From assembly GCF_001507335.1 (NCBI RefSeq), contig NZ_LMAH01000003.1:186001-250000 (forward strand): a DNA stretch of 64,000 nt, given 5' to 3'. The DNA comes from Chryseobacterium sp. JAH (lineage in GTDB: Bacteria; Bacteroidota; Bacteroidia; Flavobacteriales; Weeksellaceae). The notes below the pieces were generated by a model. It saw only the letters and a program-made list of their open reading frames with translations, ran no database searches and was not told where the DNA came from. Numbering within the stretch: position 1 is the first letter of the stretch; every line of letters begins with the position of its first letter. Shown piece by piece: positions 9,089 to 17,648 of the stretch. The position numbers and the translations under genes are program-made.

Positions 9089-9961
9089 ATGGGTTCGGAT
9101 AACTTATTTTTTGAGGACGATTATAAAAAATTTGGTTTTGAAAATTTCTCACAAAATAATTTTGAACGTGTTGAACGGATCAAATCACTGCCCTACATCA
9201 AAGTTCTTTATCTGCCAGCTGGATACGAACTGACCGTAGACTTTACGCATTACAAAACAGAATCACCCAGTCTTTTTTTCATCACATATCAGCTTCTTGA
9301 CATCAAGAAAGGAAGTGCAGATGAAGCATCACTTATCTTTTATAACAGAGATTTTTATTGCATTCAGATTCATGATAAAGAAGTAGCCTGTGACGGTTTG
9401 CTTTTTCATAATGTATTTGAAAATCCAAAAGTAGAGTTAAATGATTCTGAGAACATTATCATTAAAAATTTGTTTGAGAGTATAAAAGATGAGCTTCAAG
9501 CTAAAGATTCTTCTTCCGAAGAAATGATAAGAACATACCTGAAACAAGTTATCATCCGTGCCACCAGAAAATGGAAAGTTCAAAATATAGAAACCGAAAC
9601 TTTAAAAACAAATCCTCAGGAACTTGATATTTTCAGGGACTTCAGCCGTTATCTGGAAATTCATTACAGAGAAAAGCATAACGTGTCAGATTATGCAGAA
9701 ATGCTTCACGTTGCCCCCAAAACACTGAGTCATAAATTTAAAATTCTAAATCTGGAGTCGCCCAATCAATACATCATCAACAGAATTCTGCTGGAAGCAA
9801 AAAGGCTTCTTTTCTATACAGACAAAACTGTAAAAGAGATTGGTTATGATTTAGGTTACGAAGATCCAGCCTATTTCAACCGACTTTTTACTCAAAAAGT
9901 AGGAAGCACACCAATCAATTTCAAAAAAAACTATTCAGCGGGAAAAAAGTACAACATTTAA
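9089..9961 (+). CDS. AraC-family transcriptional regulator
   Basis: A 290-aa regulator. The N-terminal part (about 1-170) is a cupin-like ligand-binding region. The C-terminal 100 residues form the double helix-turn-helix of AraC/XylS proteins: NVSDYAEMLHVAPKTLSHKFK, then KTVKEIGYDLGYEDPAYFNRLFTQKVGSTPINFKK. The second HTH is a textbook match. It lies between the metal-receptor gene and an OsmC-like gene, which has its own promoter, so either neighbour could be the target. The ligand is unknown. No membrane segment. Confidence 0.9.
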   Translation: MGSDNLFFEDDYKKFGFENFSQNNFERVERIKSLPYIKVLYLPAGYELTVDFTHYKTESPSLFFITYQLLDIKKGSADEASLIFYNRDFYCIQIHDKEVACDGLLFHNVFENPKVELNDSENIIIKNLFESIKDELQAKDSSSEEMIRTYLKQVIIRATRKWKVQNIETETLKTNPQELDIFRDFSRYLEIHYREKHNVSDYAEMLHVAPKTLSHKFKILNLESPNQYIINRILLEAKRLLFYTDKTVKEIGYDLGYEDPAYFNRLFTQKVGSTPINFKKNYSAGKKYNI

Positions 9962-9997
9962 TGCTTTAAATCTATTTATTAAAATACTTACACTATA

Positions 9998-10005
9998 TAT
10001 CTTTG
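9998..10005 (+). promoter_or_regulatory. -7 promoter element of the OsmC-family gene
   Basis: TATCTTTG matches TAnnTTTG, 49 nt before the ATG at 10054. Confidence 0.5.
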
Positions 10006-10053
10006 TATCATCAAAAAGCAATTATTATTTAACACTAAAAAATTCAAAACATT

Positions 10054-10470
10054 ATGAAACGTAACGCAACAGCCGTTTGGAACGGTACCGTAAAAGAAGG
10101 GAAAGGTCATTTAACGACTCAAAGCACAACGCTTAATCAAACTCAATATTCTTTCAGCAGCCGTTTTGAAGATGGTATAGGAACAAACCCTGAAGAATTG
10201 TTAGCAGCAGCACACGCAGGATGTTTCACAATGAAATTGAGCGCAGAACTTTCTCAGGCTGGTTTTACCCCTGAAGAACTGACTACAAAATCAGTGATCA
10301 CTTTAGACCCAAGTATCGGAAAAATAACGAAGTCTGAATTGACTTTAACAGCAAAAGTTCCCGGAATTTCTGAAGAAGATTTTCAAAAATATGCGAAAAT
10401 AGCTGAAGAAGGATGCCCGGTAAGTGCAGCGTTCAACTTTGAAATTACCCTGAATGCTACTTTAGCTTAA
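10054..10470 (+). CDS. osmC: OsmC-family peroxiredoxin (organic hydroperoxide reductase)
   Basis: A 138-aa OsmC/Ohr-fold protein that reduces organic hydroperoxides using a cysteine pair. Both cysteines are in the expected context: [13 protein letters not shown] near residue 57 and [10 protein letters not shown] near 123. The start [20 protein letters not shown] and the segment [13 protein letters not shown] are typical of the OsmC rather than the Ohr branch. It is cytosolic and has its own promoter, downstream of an AraC regulator and upstream of a TetR gene. Family assignment is firm; the physiological substrate is not known. Confidence 0.9.
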   Translation: MKRNATAVWNGTVKEGKGHLTTQSTTLNQTQYSFSSRFEDGIGTNPEELLAAAHAGCFTMKLSAELSQAGFTPEELTTKSVITLDPSIGKITKSELTLTAKVPGISEEDFQKYAKIAEEGCPVSAAFNFEITLNATLA

Positions 10471-10543
10471 TTTTTTAATAAAATTAACTCATAAATTGAT
10501 AAAGTCTGAGATTATAATGATTCTCGGACTTTATTTTGAAATA

Positions 10544-10565
10544 AAATATACCAATCGGTATATTT
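10544..10565. promoter_or_regulatory. Palindromic operator upstream of the TetR gene
   Basis: The inverted repeat AAATATACC-AATC-GGTATATTT (9-bp arms; the central AATC is asymmetric) lies immediately upstream of the -7 element at 10570 and 33 nt before the TetR start. This is where an autoregulatory TetR dimer would bind. Confidence 0.7.
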
Positions 10566-10569
10566 TTAT

Positions 10570-10577
10570 TATATTTG
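10570..10577 (+). promoter_or_regulatory. -7 promoter element of the TetR-thioesterase operon
   Basis: TATATTTG matches TAnnTTTG. It lies 5 nt after the palindromic operator and 21 nt before the ATG at 10598. Confidence 0.55.
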
Positions 10578-10597
10578 CATACCGTTTTAAGGTAAAA

Positions 10598-11203
10598 ATG
10601 TCTAAAGCAGATAAAACCAAACAGTTCATTATCGAAAAAACCGCGGCTTTGTTCAACAGCAAAGGCTATACAAGGACATCGTTATCAGACATCTCTGAGG
10701 CTACCGGTTTGACGAAGGGAAGCATTTATGGTAATTTCGAAAATAGAGATGAACTGGCAATTGCGGTTTATAAATTCAATTCCGGGCTTCTTGGAAAAAA
10801 TTTATTGAGATCTTTTGGTGATGAATTCCCTACTCTACTCGACAAGCTTTATGCTTTTGTAGCCTTTTATCGTAAAAACTGGCATTTCGTTTTTGCCAAT
10901 GGAGGCTGCCCAATCATGAATGCAGCTACTGAATCTGACGACACATTTCCGGATTTAAAAAAACAGGTTTCTATTTCTTTCGAAAACTGGAAGAAAACAG
11001 TATCCAAAATTATTTCAAAAGGTCAGGAAAGTGGTGAATTTAATTCAAAAATAAATGCAGAAGAATATGCAGCATTATTCATCATGCTGATTGAAGGCGG
11101 CATTCTGCTTTCTAAAACGACAGATGACGAAAAATATCTTAATCTTGCTTTGGATAGAGTTTTGTCAATCATCGATCGTGAAGTAAAACAAATTCCATTT
11201 TAA
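10598..11203 (+). CDS. TetR/AcrR-family transcriptional regulator
   Basis: A 201-aa repressor-type protein. The N-terminal TetR DNA-binding domain reads IIEKTAALFNSKGYTRTSLSDISEATGLTKG in overlapping segments, then SIYGNFENRDEL. The C-terminal ligand domain contains FANGGCPIMNAATESDD, like the YxaF/LmrA branch of TetR proteins. The frame is open upstream to 10496, but the ATG at 10598 is right: the promoter -7 box and operator occupy 10544-10577, and homology starts at MSKADKTKQ. A thioesterase gene follows after 11 nt and is probably cotranscribed. Confidence 0.88.
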   Translation: MSKADKTKQFIIEKTAALFNSKGYTRTSLSDISEATGLTKGSIYGNFENRDELAIAVYKFNSGLLGKNLLRSFGDEFPTLLDKLYAFVAFYRKNWHFVFANGGCPIMNAATESDDTFPDLKKQVSISFENWKKTVSKIISKGQESGEFNSKINAEEYAALFIMLIEGGILLSKTTDDEKYLNLALDRVLSIIDREVKQIPF

Positions 11204-11214
11204 AATCAAAGGTT

Positions 11215-11640
11215 ATGGATAAATTAGCTCAGTTACAGGCATTTATTGGTAAAGAATTTACCGAATCTCCTTCTCCTTTTATGAGGTGGCTTAATCCGGT
11301 TGTCATATCGGCTGAAACCGGTCATATCGAATTTCAGTATACCGTAAGACAAGAATGGCTGAACCCCATGGGAAATCTTCACGGTGGCGTAACAGCTGCG
11401 ATTATGGATGACATTATCGGTGCAACCATGTTCTCTCTGAACGAAAAAAGCTTTATTGTAACGGTAAATAACACCATCGATTATTTCTCGACAGCACGAG
11501 AGAATGACCGCGTTGTAGCAGAAACTAAAATTATTAAAAGAGGGAAACAGTTTGTCAATACACAGTGTGAAATCTGGAACGAAGACAAAACCCGTTTAAT
11601 TGCAAGAGGAACGTCTAATTTATTTAAAATCAACAATTAA
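11215..11640 (+). CDS. PaaI-family hotdog-fold thioesterase
   Basis: A 141-aa acyl-CoA thioesterase-like protein of the PaaI/YdiI (hotdog) family, which hydrolyses acyl- or aryl-CoA thioesters. The central motif NLHGGVTAAIMDDIIGATMFSL carries the HGG loop and the acidic residue of the hotdog helix. The beta-strand segment TVNNTIDYFSTARENDRVVAETKIIKRGK follows. It begins 11 nt after the TetR gene, suggesting TetR-controlled expression in response to a CoA-linked or toxic compound (inference). The specific substrate cannot be read. Confidence 0.87.
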   Translation: MDKLAQLQAFIGKEFTESPSPFMRWLNPVVISAETGHIEFQYTVRQEWLNPMGNLHGGVTAAIMDDIIGATMFSLNEKSFIVTVNNTIDYFSTARENDRVVAETKIIKRGKQFVNTQCEIWNEDKTRLIARGTSNLFKINN

Positions 11641-11775
11641 ACTTAAAAGTTCAAATATTTAGGCACAGTTTTAATACTATTATTAGACCGTAAAAAGTAA
11701 TATTTTATTTATGGAGTCTGTACGAATATTAAGACGAAAAGCCATCCACACATATTAAAAAATAACATCATCAAT

Positions 11776-11836
11776 TTATAAAATCGCTATTACTGCTTGG
11801 AAGCAGCAGTGACACTGAATTAAAGCGATTCTATAA
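11776..11836 (+). ncRNA. Structured leader element upstream of fabF
   Basis: A two-part hairpin. The outer stem TTATA-A-AATCGCT / AGCGATT-C-TATAA has 12 pairs and one mismatch. It encloses an inner stem ACTGCT/AGCAGT (11792-11797 with 11805-11810) with a 7-nt loop. It ends 27 nt before the fabF start codon and has no T-tract, so it looks like a cis-acting 5' UTR element rather than a terminator. Not matched to a known RNA family. Confidence 0.45.
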
Positions 11837-11863
11837 AATCTTTAAAAAAAGTAAAATCTACAT

Positions 11864-13105
11864 ATGAAAAGAGTAGTCATAACAGGATTGGGTGCAGTAA
11901 CACCTTTGGGAAATAATGTCGAAGATTTTTGGCAAAGCAGCATCAACGGAAAAAGTGGCGCAGATGTAATCAAACATTTCGATACAGAAAAATTCAAAGT
12001 GCATTTTGCTTGTGAAGTGAAAAATTTTGATCCCAAAATACATCTTACCCACAACGAAATAAAAAGAAGCGACCTTTTTACCCAATATGCTTTGTACTCT
12101 TCTACAGAAGCAATTCAGGATTCAGGTTTGGATTTTGAAAAAATGGATCCCTTCGACACCGGCGTTATCTGGGGAACCGGACAAGGCGGAATGTGGACCT
12201 TCGAGCACGAGGTCATGGAATTTGCAAAAGGAGAAGGAAACCCACGTTTTAATCCTTTTTTCGTTCCTAAGTTTATTGCCAACATGGCATCTGGGATGAT
12301 TTCTATGAAGTTTGGCCTTCAGGGAATCAACTACACTACAGTTTCTGCTTGCGCTACTGGAAACACAGCCATTATGGACGCTTTTAATTACATCCGCTTG
12401 GGAAAAGCGAAAGTGATTATCAGCGGTGGTTCTGAGGCAGCTATTACTCCAGCATCAGTTGGCGGATTTTCTGTTATGAAAGCAATGTCCACAAGAAATG
12501 ATGACTACGCAACAGCTAGCCGTCCGTACGACTCAGACCGGGATGGTTTTGTCATGGGTGAAGGCGCAGGTTCTTTGGTTCTTGAAGAATATGAGCACGC
12601 TAAAGCTCGTGGCGCAAAAATATATGCTGAATTAGTAGGTGCCGCAATGACTGCCGATGCCTATCACATGACCGCACCTCACCCTGAAGGAGCTGGAGCC
12701 ATAAAAGCGATGCAACTTGCTTTGGAAGAAGCAGGAGTGAATGCTGAAGACATTAATTACATCAACCCGCACGCAACCTCTACCCCACTTGGAGATTTGA
12801 TTGAGCTTAATGCGATTACTAAAATTTTTAAAGGGAATACAAATTTAGATATTAGTGCAACCAAATCAATGACCGGTCATTTATTGGGAGCTGCAGGAGC
12901 TGCTGAAGCAATTCTTTCTATTAAGGCGATTCAGAACGGGATCATTCCACCAACGATCAATATGCACAATATTGATGAGAAAATTCCGAGGGATATCAAT
13001 ATTGTATTTAACGAAGCTAAAGAAAAAGAAATCAACTATGCCCTTAGTAATGCCTTTGGTTTTGGCGGACATAATGCGACTTTGATTTTCAAGAAATTTA
13101 AATAA
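11864..13105 (+). CDS. fabF: 3-oxoacyl-[acyl-carrier-protein] synthase II
   Basis: A 413-aa condensing enzyme that elongates acyl-ACP with malonyl-ACP in fatty-acid synthesis. The catalytic triad is in place: C163 in SACATGNTA, H303 in NPHATSTPLGD and H339 in KSMTGHLLGAAG, with the C-terminal GFGGHNA loop. Full length for the family. No acpP precedes it and no rnc follows, unlike the usual main fabF locus of Bacteroidota, so this may be a second copy. A structured element lies just upstream. Confidence 0.93.
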   Translation: MKRVVITGLGAVTPLGNNVEDFWQSSINGKSGADVIKHFDTEKFKVHFACEVKNFDPKIHLTHNEIKRSDLFTQYALYSSTEAIQDSGLDFEKMDPFDTGVIWGTGQGGMWTFEHEVMEFAKGEGNPRFNPFFVPKFIANMASGMISMKFGLQGINYTTVSACATGNTAIMDAFNYIRLGKAKVIISGGSEAAITPASVGGFSVMKAMSTRNDDYATASRPYDSDRDGFVMGEGAGSLVLEEYEHAKARGAKIYAELVGAAMTADAYHMTAPHPEGAGAIKAMQLALEEAGVNAEDINYINPHATSTPLGDLIELNAITKIFKGNTNLDISATKSMTGHLLGAAGAAEAILSIKAIQNGIIPPTINMHNIDEKIPRDINIVFNEAKEKEINYALSNAFGFGGHNATLIFKKFK

Positions 13106-13128
13106 GTTTAATAAAATCAACTCAACAT

Positions 13129-13167
13129 AAAAAAGGCTGTTCTCGATAAAGAAACAGCCTTTTTTAT
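13129..13167. terminator. Bidirectional terminator between fabF and the L,D-transpeptidase gene
   Basis: Stem AAAAAGGCTGTTTC-like with pairing arm GAAACAGCCTTTTT; A-run on one side and T-run on the other, between convergent genes. Confidence 0.85.
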
Positions 13168-13168
13168 G

Positions 13169-13927
13169 TTATGCTTTTAACCACTCCGAAGAGGAAAGAT
13201 AATTTTCATCAGGATAATAAATGAAGAGACAATTTTTTCCTTTTATCGTATTGATGATGGGTTCTGTCAAACTTCTTGGAATTGCAGGGCAGCCCCAGCT
13301 TCTTCCGATTCTTTTGTGAGCAGCGGCGAATTCTTCACTCACATAATCAGCTCCGTGCATTACTACAGCTCTTTTATATGCTGCGTCGTTGAAACCTCTG
13401 TCCATTCCTAAAAGTTTTAGAGAATATCCGTTATCGCCATTATACGTAGATTCTGTTATATAAAATCCCATGCTGCTTTGTAATGAACTTTCTGTATTTG
13501 AAAAATTAGTAGCAAATTCTTCGCCCGTATTCTTTCCGTGAGCAACCAATGAATTGAAAAGAACTTTTCTCTGTTCTGTATCGATTACCCAAAGTCGCTT
13601 TACGTTTGAAGATAATGAGAAATCACATACCGTTAATAAATGAGCTTCCTGACTCAATTTTCCGGCTTTTTTAAGATTTTCAAAACCCAGAAGTGCTTTT
13701 GCAAAAACATCAAACTGTAGTTTATTGGTGTTTTCGAATGAGATTGACTGATAAAGTTCTTCAGAAGAACTCACTTTGCTTGTATTGTTTAGAGATTTTG
13801 ACTCGATTATAGTTTCTATTTTGTTTGTGTTTTTAGTATTTCTTTCGTTATCTGCATTTTTTGGAGCTAGATAAAACGAGGTAGAAATCAAGTACACAAT
13901 TCCTAATACGCTATAAAATCCTTTCAT
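13169..13927 (-). CDS. Murein L,D-transpeptidase catalytic-domain protein
   Basis: A 252-aa exported protein (hydrophobic signal at 1-20) of the YkuD_2-type L,D-transpeptidase family, which forms 3-3 cross-links or modifies peptidoglycan stem peptides. The catalytic region is AVVMHGADYVSEEF (H191) and KRIGRSWGCPAIPRS with the nucleophile C213. The preceding GFYITESTYNGDNGYSLKLLGMDRGFN block is characteristic of this subfamily. Its promoter box lies at 13959-13966, with two 20-bp-phased direct repeats further upstream, so expression is probably activated by a dedicated regulator. Confidence 0.88.
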   Translation of the reverse strand: MKGFYSVLGIVYLISTSFYLAPKNADNERNTKNTNKIETIIESKSLNNTSKVSSSEELYQSISFENTNKLQFDVFAKALLGFENLKKAGKLSQEAHLLTVCDFSLSSNVKRLWVIDTEQRKVLFNSLVAHGKNTGEEFATNFSNTESSLQSSMGFYITESTYNGDNGYSLKLLGMDRGFNDAAYKRAVVMHGADYVSEEFAAAHKRIGRSWGCPAIPRSLTEPIINTIKGKNCLFIYYPDENYLSSSEWLKA

Positions 13928-13958
13928 TAAATAGTATGTTAAATTAAATTTGCGGTTA

Positions 13959-13966
13959 CAAACTTA
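13959..13966 (-). promoter_or_regulatory. -7 promoter element of the L,D-transpeptidase gene
   Basis: On the minus strand this reads TAAGTTTG, matching TAnnTTTG, 31 nt upstream of the ATG. Confidence 0.5.
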
Positions 13967-13998
13967 TAAAAACATAATAAACAATCCGTGAAATCCCG

Positions 13999-14034
13999 GA
14001 AAGTTTAACTTAATTTAAGAAAGTTTAACTTAAT
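13999..14034. repeat. Two 16-bp direct repeats phased by 20 bp
   Basis: GAAAGTTTAACTTAAT occurs at 13999-14014 and again, identical, at 14019-14034. Each copy contains the small palindrome AAGTTTAACTT. Relative to the predicted start of the L,D-transpeptidase transcript they lie at about -45 to -80, where an activator would bind. Confidence 0.7.
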
Positions 14035-14054
14035 GATTCTCTGAGACTAAGCTC

Positions 14055-14582
14055 TTATTTTTGCGAATCAGGAACAAACTCTAAGCTCACAGAATTCATG
14101 CAGTAGCGCGTTCCAGTAGGAGCCGGACCGTCATTGAAAACATGTCCCAAATGAGAGTCACAACGCTTACAAACCACCTCAATTCTTTCCATTCCGTGAG
14201 AAGAATCTCTATGATAAGCTGTACCTTCTTTATCAGCTTCAAAGAAACTTGGCCAGCCACAGGTTGAAGAAAATTTAGAATCAGAACGAAACAAATGGTT
14301 TCCACAAACTGCACAATAATATTCTCCTAACTCATCAAATTCATTGTATTTTCCGGTAAAAGGTCTTTCTGTGGCAGCTTCTCTTGCGATGGCATACAAG
14401 TCAGGTGAAAGAATTTTCTTCCATTCATCGTTTGACACATGCAGTTTTGTACGGTCAGTTCGTGAATAATATGGATTGTTTTTTGCTTCAGTATTTTCCA
14501 TAGGAGTGATTTTAACGGGTTTTTGAGTCTGCGAGCACATCTGCAGAAAGGTTAATAACAATATGGGAATCAAAAATTTCAT
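14055..14582 (-). CDS. msrB: Peptide-methionine (R)-S-oxide reductase, lipoprotein form
   Basis: A 175-aa methionine-(R)-sulfoxide reductase. Zinc ligands C90/C93 and C138/C141, the CGWPSFF loop with C108, and the catalytic C161 in RYCMNS are all present. The start at 14582 is preferred over longer in-frame options because it yields a lipoprotein signal (IPILLLTFLQMC, lipidated C16), so the enzyme would repair oxidised proteins in the periplasm. The longer frame would run through the divergent promoter region. Divergent from the DUF445 gene. Confidence 0.92.
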   Translation of the reverse strand: MKFLIPILLLTFLQMCSQTQKPVKITPMENTEAKNNPYYSRTDRTKLHVSNDEWKKILSPDLYAIAREAATERPFTGKYNEFDELGEYYCAVCGNHLFRSDSKFSSTCGWPSFFEADKEGTAYHRDSSHGMERIEVVCKRCDSHLGHVFNDGPAPTGTRYCMNSVSLEFVPDSQK

Positions 14583-14663
14583 GATTGATTTTATAACTTG
14601 TAAGATGAATGCAAATTTTAATCCGCAATGATCTTCAATCTGATTTATTCTGTTTTCCAATTC

Positions 14664-14680
14664 CAAATTTACTAAATTTG
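14664..14680. promoter_or_regulatory. Back-to-back divergent -7 elements forming a perfect palindrome
   Basis: CAAATTTACTAAATTTG is a perfect 17-bp palindrome made of two TAAATTTG boxes, one on each strand, separated by one base. The forward box ends 5 nt before the DUF445 start codon (14686); the reverse box points toward msrB. Confidence 0.55.
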
Positions 14681-14685
14681 AGACT

Positions 14686-15930
14686 ATGAATGACGAACTG
14701 AAACGAAAACAACTCAATAAATACAAGGCTTTTGCTACCGGACTTTTTGTTCTGATGGCCATTCTCTTTGTGGTGACGACTATTCTTCAGAAAACTTACG
14801 AGTCTCACTGGATTGGCTATGTTCGTGCTTTTTCTGAAGCAGCAATGGTTGGGGCTTTGGCAGATTGGTTTGCCGTAACCGCATTGTTCCGTCATCCGCT
14901 CGGGCTTCCTATCCCACATACCAATTTAATTGAAAACAGTAAGGAAAAACTAGGAGACAACCTCGGAAGTTTTGTGGTCTCGAATTTCCTGTCTCCTCAA
15001 ACTATACGTCCTTACATTCAGAAAATTAAAATATCCAATTTTGTTGGCGAATGGCTGACAAAAGAAAGAAATCAGGACGCTTTGATTAAAAATCTTTCAG
15101 ACATTATTTTAGATATCCTGAATAAACTGGATGATTCTGAAGTCAGCCATTTTATCAGCAAAAAGGTGAGTGAGATGACGGATGATATTCAGCTGAATAA
15201 AATTCTCGGTAACGGAATCATCTATCTTTTAGATAAAAATGACCATCAGAAAATCGTCACTAATCTTTCAAAACAAATCAAAGAATATCTGATAGAAAAT
15301 GACGGAATGATTCAGGACAGGGTAAAAAAAGGCAGTTATTCGTTTATTCCATCGTTTGTCGACAACAAAATTGCAGAGAAAATAGCAAGCGGGCTTTCAG
15401 ATTTCTTTCGTGAAATCGAGGAAGATACCCATCACGAAATCAGAGATTTAATTACAAAAAAGATTTACGATTTTTCGATCGATTTAAAAGAAGACCCTAA
15501 ATGGAATGACGAATTTAAAACCATTAAAAATGACTTTCTGAAAAATGATAAGCTAGATGAATATTCCAATGACATCTGGCTTTCGATTAAAAAAACGTTG
15601 AGTACAGAACTGCAGGAAGAGGAATCTTCATTAAAAAAATACATCACGAAAAACCTCAACGAGTTTTCTGAAAACTTAAAAACCGACGAGAAACTTCAGA
15701 ATAAAATTGATCATTGGGTAAGAGTAACCGCTTACAAATACATTCTTAAAAATACGCATCAGGCCGGAAACCTCATCAGCTCAACTGTCGGAAACTGGCA
15801 AGGGAAAGAATTGAGTGAAAAGCTTGAATTAGAGGTGGGTAAAGACTTGCAGTTCATCCGTGTGAACGGAACATTGGTGGGAGGATTAGTAGGATTGATT
15901 ATTTATACGATATCGCATTTTTTTATCTAA
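14686..15930 (+). CDS. DUF445-family membrane protein
   Basis: A 414-aa protein of the DUF445 (YjiN-like) family. TM1 is at about 16-34 (ATGLFVLMAILFVVTTI). The family hallmark EAAMVGALADWFAVTALFRHPLGLPIPHT follows in overlapping segments. A long helical, charged middle region leads to a C-terminal TM (GGLVGLIIYTISHFFI). This topology places the helical domain on one side of the inner membrane. The function is not established. The ATG follows a -7 box by 5 nt, predicting a leaderless transcript. Confidence 0.9.
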   Translation: MNDELKRKQLNKYKAFATGLFVLMAILFVVTTILQKTYESHWIGYVRAFSEAAMVGALADWFAVTALFRHPLGLPIPHTNLIENSKEKLGDNLGSFVVSNFLSPQTIRPYIQKIKISNFVGEWLTKERNQDALIKNLSDIILDILNKLDDSEVSHFISKKVSEMTDDIQLNKILGNGIIYLLDKNDHQKIVTNLSKQIKEYLIENDGMIQDRVKKGSYSFIPSFVDNKIAEKIASGLSDFFREIEEDTHHEIRDLITKKIYDFSIDLKEDPKWNDEFKTIKNDFLKNDKLDEYSNDIWLSIKKTLSTELQEEESSLKKYITKNLNEFSENLKTDEKLQNKIDHWVRVTAYKYILKNTHQAGNLISSTVGNWQGKELSEKLELEVGKDLQFIRVNGTLVGGLVGLIIYTISHFFI

Positions 15931-15931
15931 T

Positions 15932-16579
15932 TTAATCAAACCACAAATACAATCTTTTGTTTTCTCTTAAATAATTCTCAAAATCATTCACAGAATAGTT
16001 ATATTTATCTGCAATATCGGGACATAATTCAAAGAATTGTTTGATTACACTGCTCATGTTCTCAGGTTCCTGGGTAATTTCAAATTCGCACCAATCATTT
16101 CCGGCACCTAAAATCTTAAGTCCTAAATATTGATCTAATATTCTTAATTCATTGATAAGTTTTTGATTTGTAACTCCATAATTTATTCCATTTGTCTGCA
16201 TATAAATTAGTGGTTCAAACTCATTGCTACACGACAAAACTGACAAATCAATAATCTCGTTAATATCATCACTCCAATAAATGTCAAGAAATATTCTGTA
16301 ATTCTTGCTATCCAATTCATTCCTTAGCTTAGAAATAATTGCATATCCTTTTTCCTTTGAAGTGAGCTTAAAACTTATTCCGGGAAGTTCTACAATTTTC
16401 CCATGCGGAATCATATCAAAATCAAAACTTTCATGGCTTAAAACAGTAGGAATGAATTCTCGTTTTAGTCTTTTAGGATCAGAATGCGTTTCAGATTGAA
16501 GTTTTTTAATAATTTCAATCTCGATTCCTGTTTTTAAGGAAATTGAATGAATATGATTGTATTGGTCAGAATTTTCCAT
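15932..16579 (-). CDS. DUF4253-like protein
   Basis: A 215-aa soluble protein without signal peptide. The C-terminal half has the look of DUF4253: a WCEFEITQEP segment, an FELCPDIADKYNYSV helix region and the aromatic ending ENKRLYLWFD. These proteins are common as single genes in bacteria that carry many Rhs or immunity-like proteins, but no function is established. It is convergent with DUF445, with a gap of one base between the stop codons. Confidence 0.7.
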   Translation of the reverse strand: MENSDQYNHIHSISLKTGIEIEIIKKLQSETHSDPKRLKREFIPTVLSHESFDFDMIPHGKIVELPGISFKLTSKEKGYAIISKLRNELDSKNYRIFLDIYWSDDINEIIDLSVLSCSNEFEPLIYMQTNGINYGVTNQKLINELRILDQYLGLKILGAGNDWCEFEITQEPENMSSVIKQFFELCPDIADKYNYSVNDFENYLRENKRLYLWFD

Positions 16580-16610
16580 TTAGAAAAGAGTAAAAATGAA
16601 TCAATAAAAT

Positions 16611-17648
16611 TTATCTCGAAATTCTACCTGCTCTCGTCAAAATTTCCTGATTAATATCGTTGATTAGTTGCGGTCCTTCGTAGATAAATCCAGTATACAG
16701 CTGAACCAAACTTGCACCTGCATCCAATTTTTCAATAGCATCTTTTGCAGAATGAATTCCACCCACTCCGATGATTGGGAAAGCTCTGTTGCTTTTATCA
16801 GAAAGATATTTGATCATTTTGGTACTTCTTTCACGAATTGGTTTTCCGCTTAAACCTCCGTTCCCGATTTCTTCTAAAACTTCAGGTGAAGTTTTCAAAC
16901 CTTCTCTGTTGACTGAGGTATTTGAAACGACAATTCCATCAATTTTCGTATCTGCAATCAGTTCGATAATCTCATCAAGCTGTTGATTGTTTAAATCCGG
17001 AGCAATTTTTAGTAAAATTGGTTTTTGAGTCGGCTTGGTCTGATTAATTTTCTTAACTTCTGTAATTAGTTCTCTCAGATATTCAACATCTTCAAGTTTG
17101 GCGTGGCTTCCAACGTTGGGACAGCTCACATTCAGCACGAAATAATCTACGTAAGGATGCAGACCTTCGAAACAGTCGAGATAATCCTGAGTATAATTTT
17201 CAGGCGTTGTATTGGTATTTTTTCCGATGTTACCGCCGATGATGATTTTTCCTTTGTTGCCTTTCAGTTTTTCAATGGCTGCTTCAAGACCGTCATTGTT
17301 GAATCCCATCCTGTTGATGATTCCGCCGTCTTCGATCAAACGGAACAATCTTTTCTTAGGATTTCCGGCCTGTGCTTTAGGCGTTACCGTTCCGATTTCT
17401 ACAAATCCGAATCCTAAATCACCTAATTCATTGAATAAAACCGCATTTTTATCGAAACCTGCTGCCAATCCAACCGGATTTTTAAATTTCAGTCCGAAAA
17501 CTTCTCTCTCAAGACGTTTGTCTACGATGGGTTTTGGAAGGAATAATTTGGTCAGAAATCCGAAATTTTTGAGCATTGAAAAAGTAAAGTGGTGAACTTC
17601 TTCGGGATCAAATTTGAAGAATATGGGGCGAATGAGCGATTTGTACAT
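16611..17648 (-). CDS. pyrD: Dihydroorotate dehydrogenase (quinone), class 2
   Basis: A 345-aa flavoenzyme oxidising dihydroorotate to orotate in pyrimidine synthesis, passing electrons to membrane quinone. Class 2 features: an N-terminal helical extension ([17 protein letters not shown]), [35 protein letters not shown] and the catalytic-Ser loop LNVSCPNVG. The FMN phosphate site is [13 protein letters not shown]. Full length. Its own promoter lies at 17664-17671. Confidence 0.95.
   Translation of the reverse strand: MYKSLIRPIFFKFDPEEVHHFTFSMLKNFGFLTKLFLPKPIVDKRLEREVFGLKFKNPVGLAAGFDKNAVLFNELGDLGFGFVEIGTVTPKAQAGNPKKRLFRLIEDGGIINRMGFNNDGLEAAIEKLKGNKGKIIIGGNIGKNTNTTPENYTQDYLDCFEGLHPYVDYFVLNVSCPNVGSHAKLEDVEYLRELITEVKKINQTKPTQKPILLKIAPDLNNQQLDEIIELIADTKIDGIVVSNTSVNREGLKTSPEVLEEIGNGGLSGKPIRERSTKMIKYLSDKSNRAFPIIGVGGIHSAKDAIEKLDAGASLVQLYTGFIYEGPQLINDINQEILTRAGRISR

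Noticed and set aside
10496..10597. N-terminal extension of the TetR protein
   Set aside because: The extra 34 codons run through the operator and the -7 box, so they cannot be on the mRNA; the ATG at 10598 fits the family start.
13129..13167. Possible regulatory RNA between fabF and L,D-transpeptidase
   Set aside because: A simple stem with A/T runs on both sides is sufficient as a shared terminator of convergent genes.
14583..14762. 60-residue extension of MsrB
   Set aside because: It would cover the divergent promoter and remove the lipoprotein signal; the shorter start at 14582 explains the sequence better.
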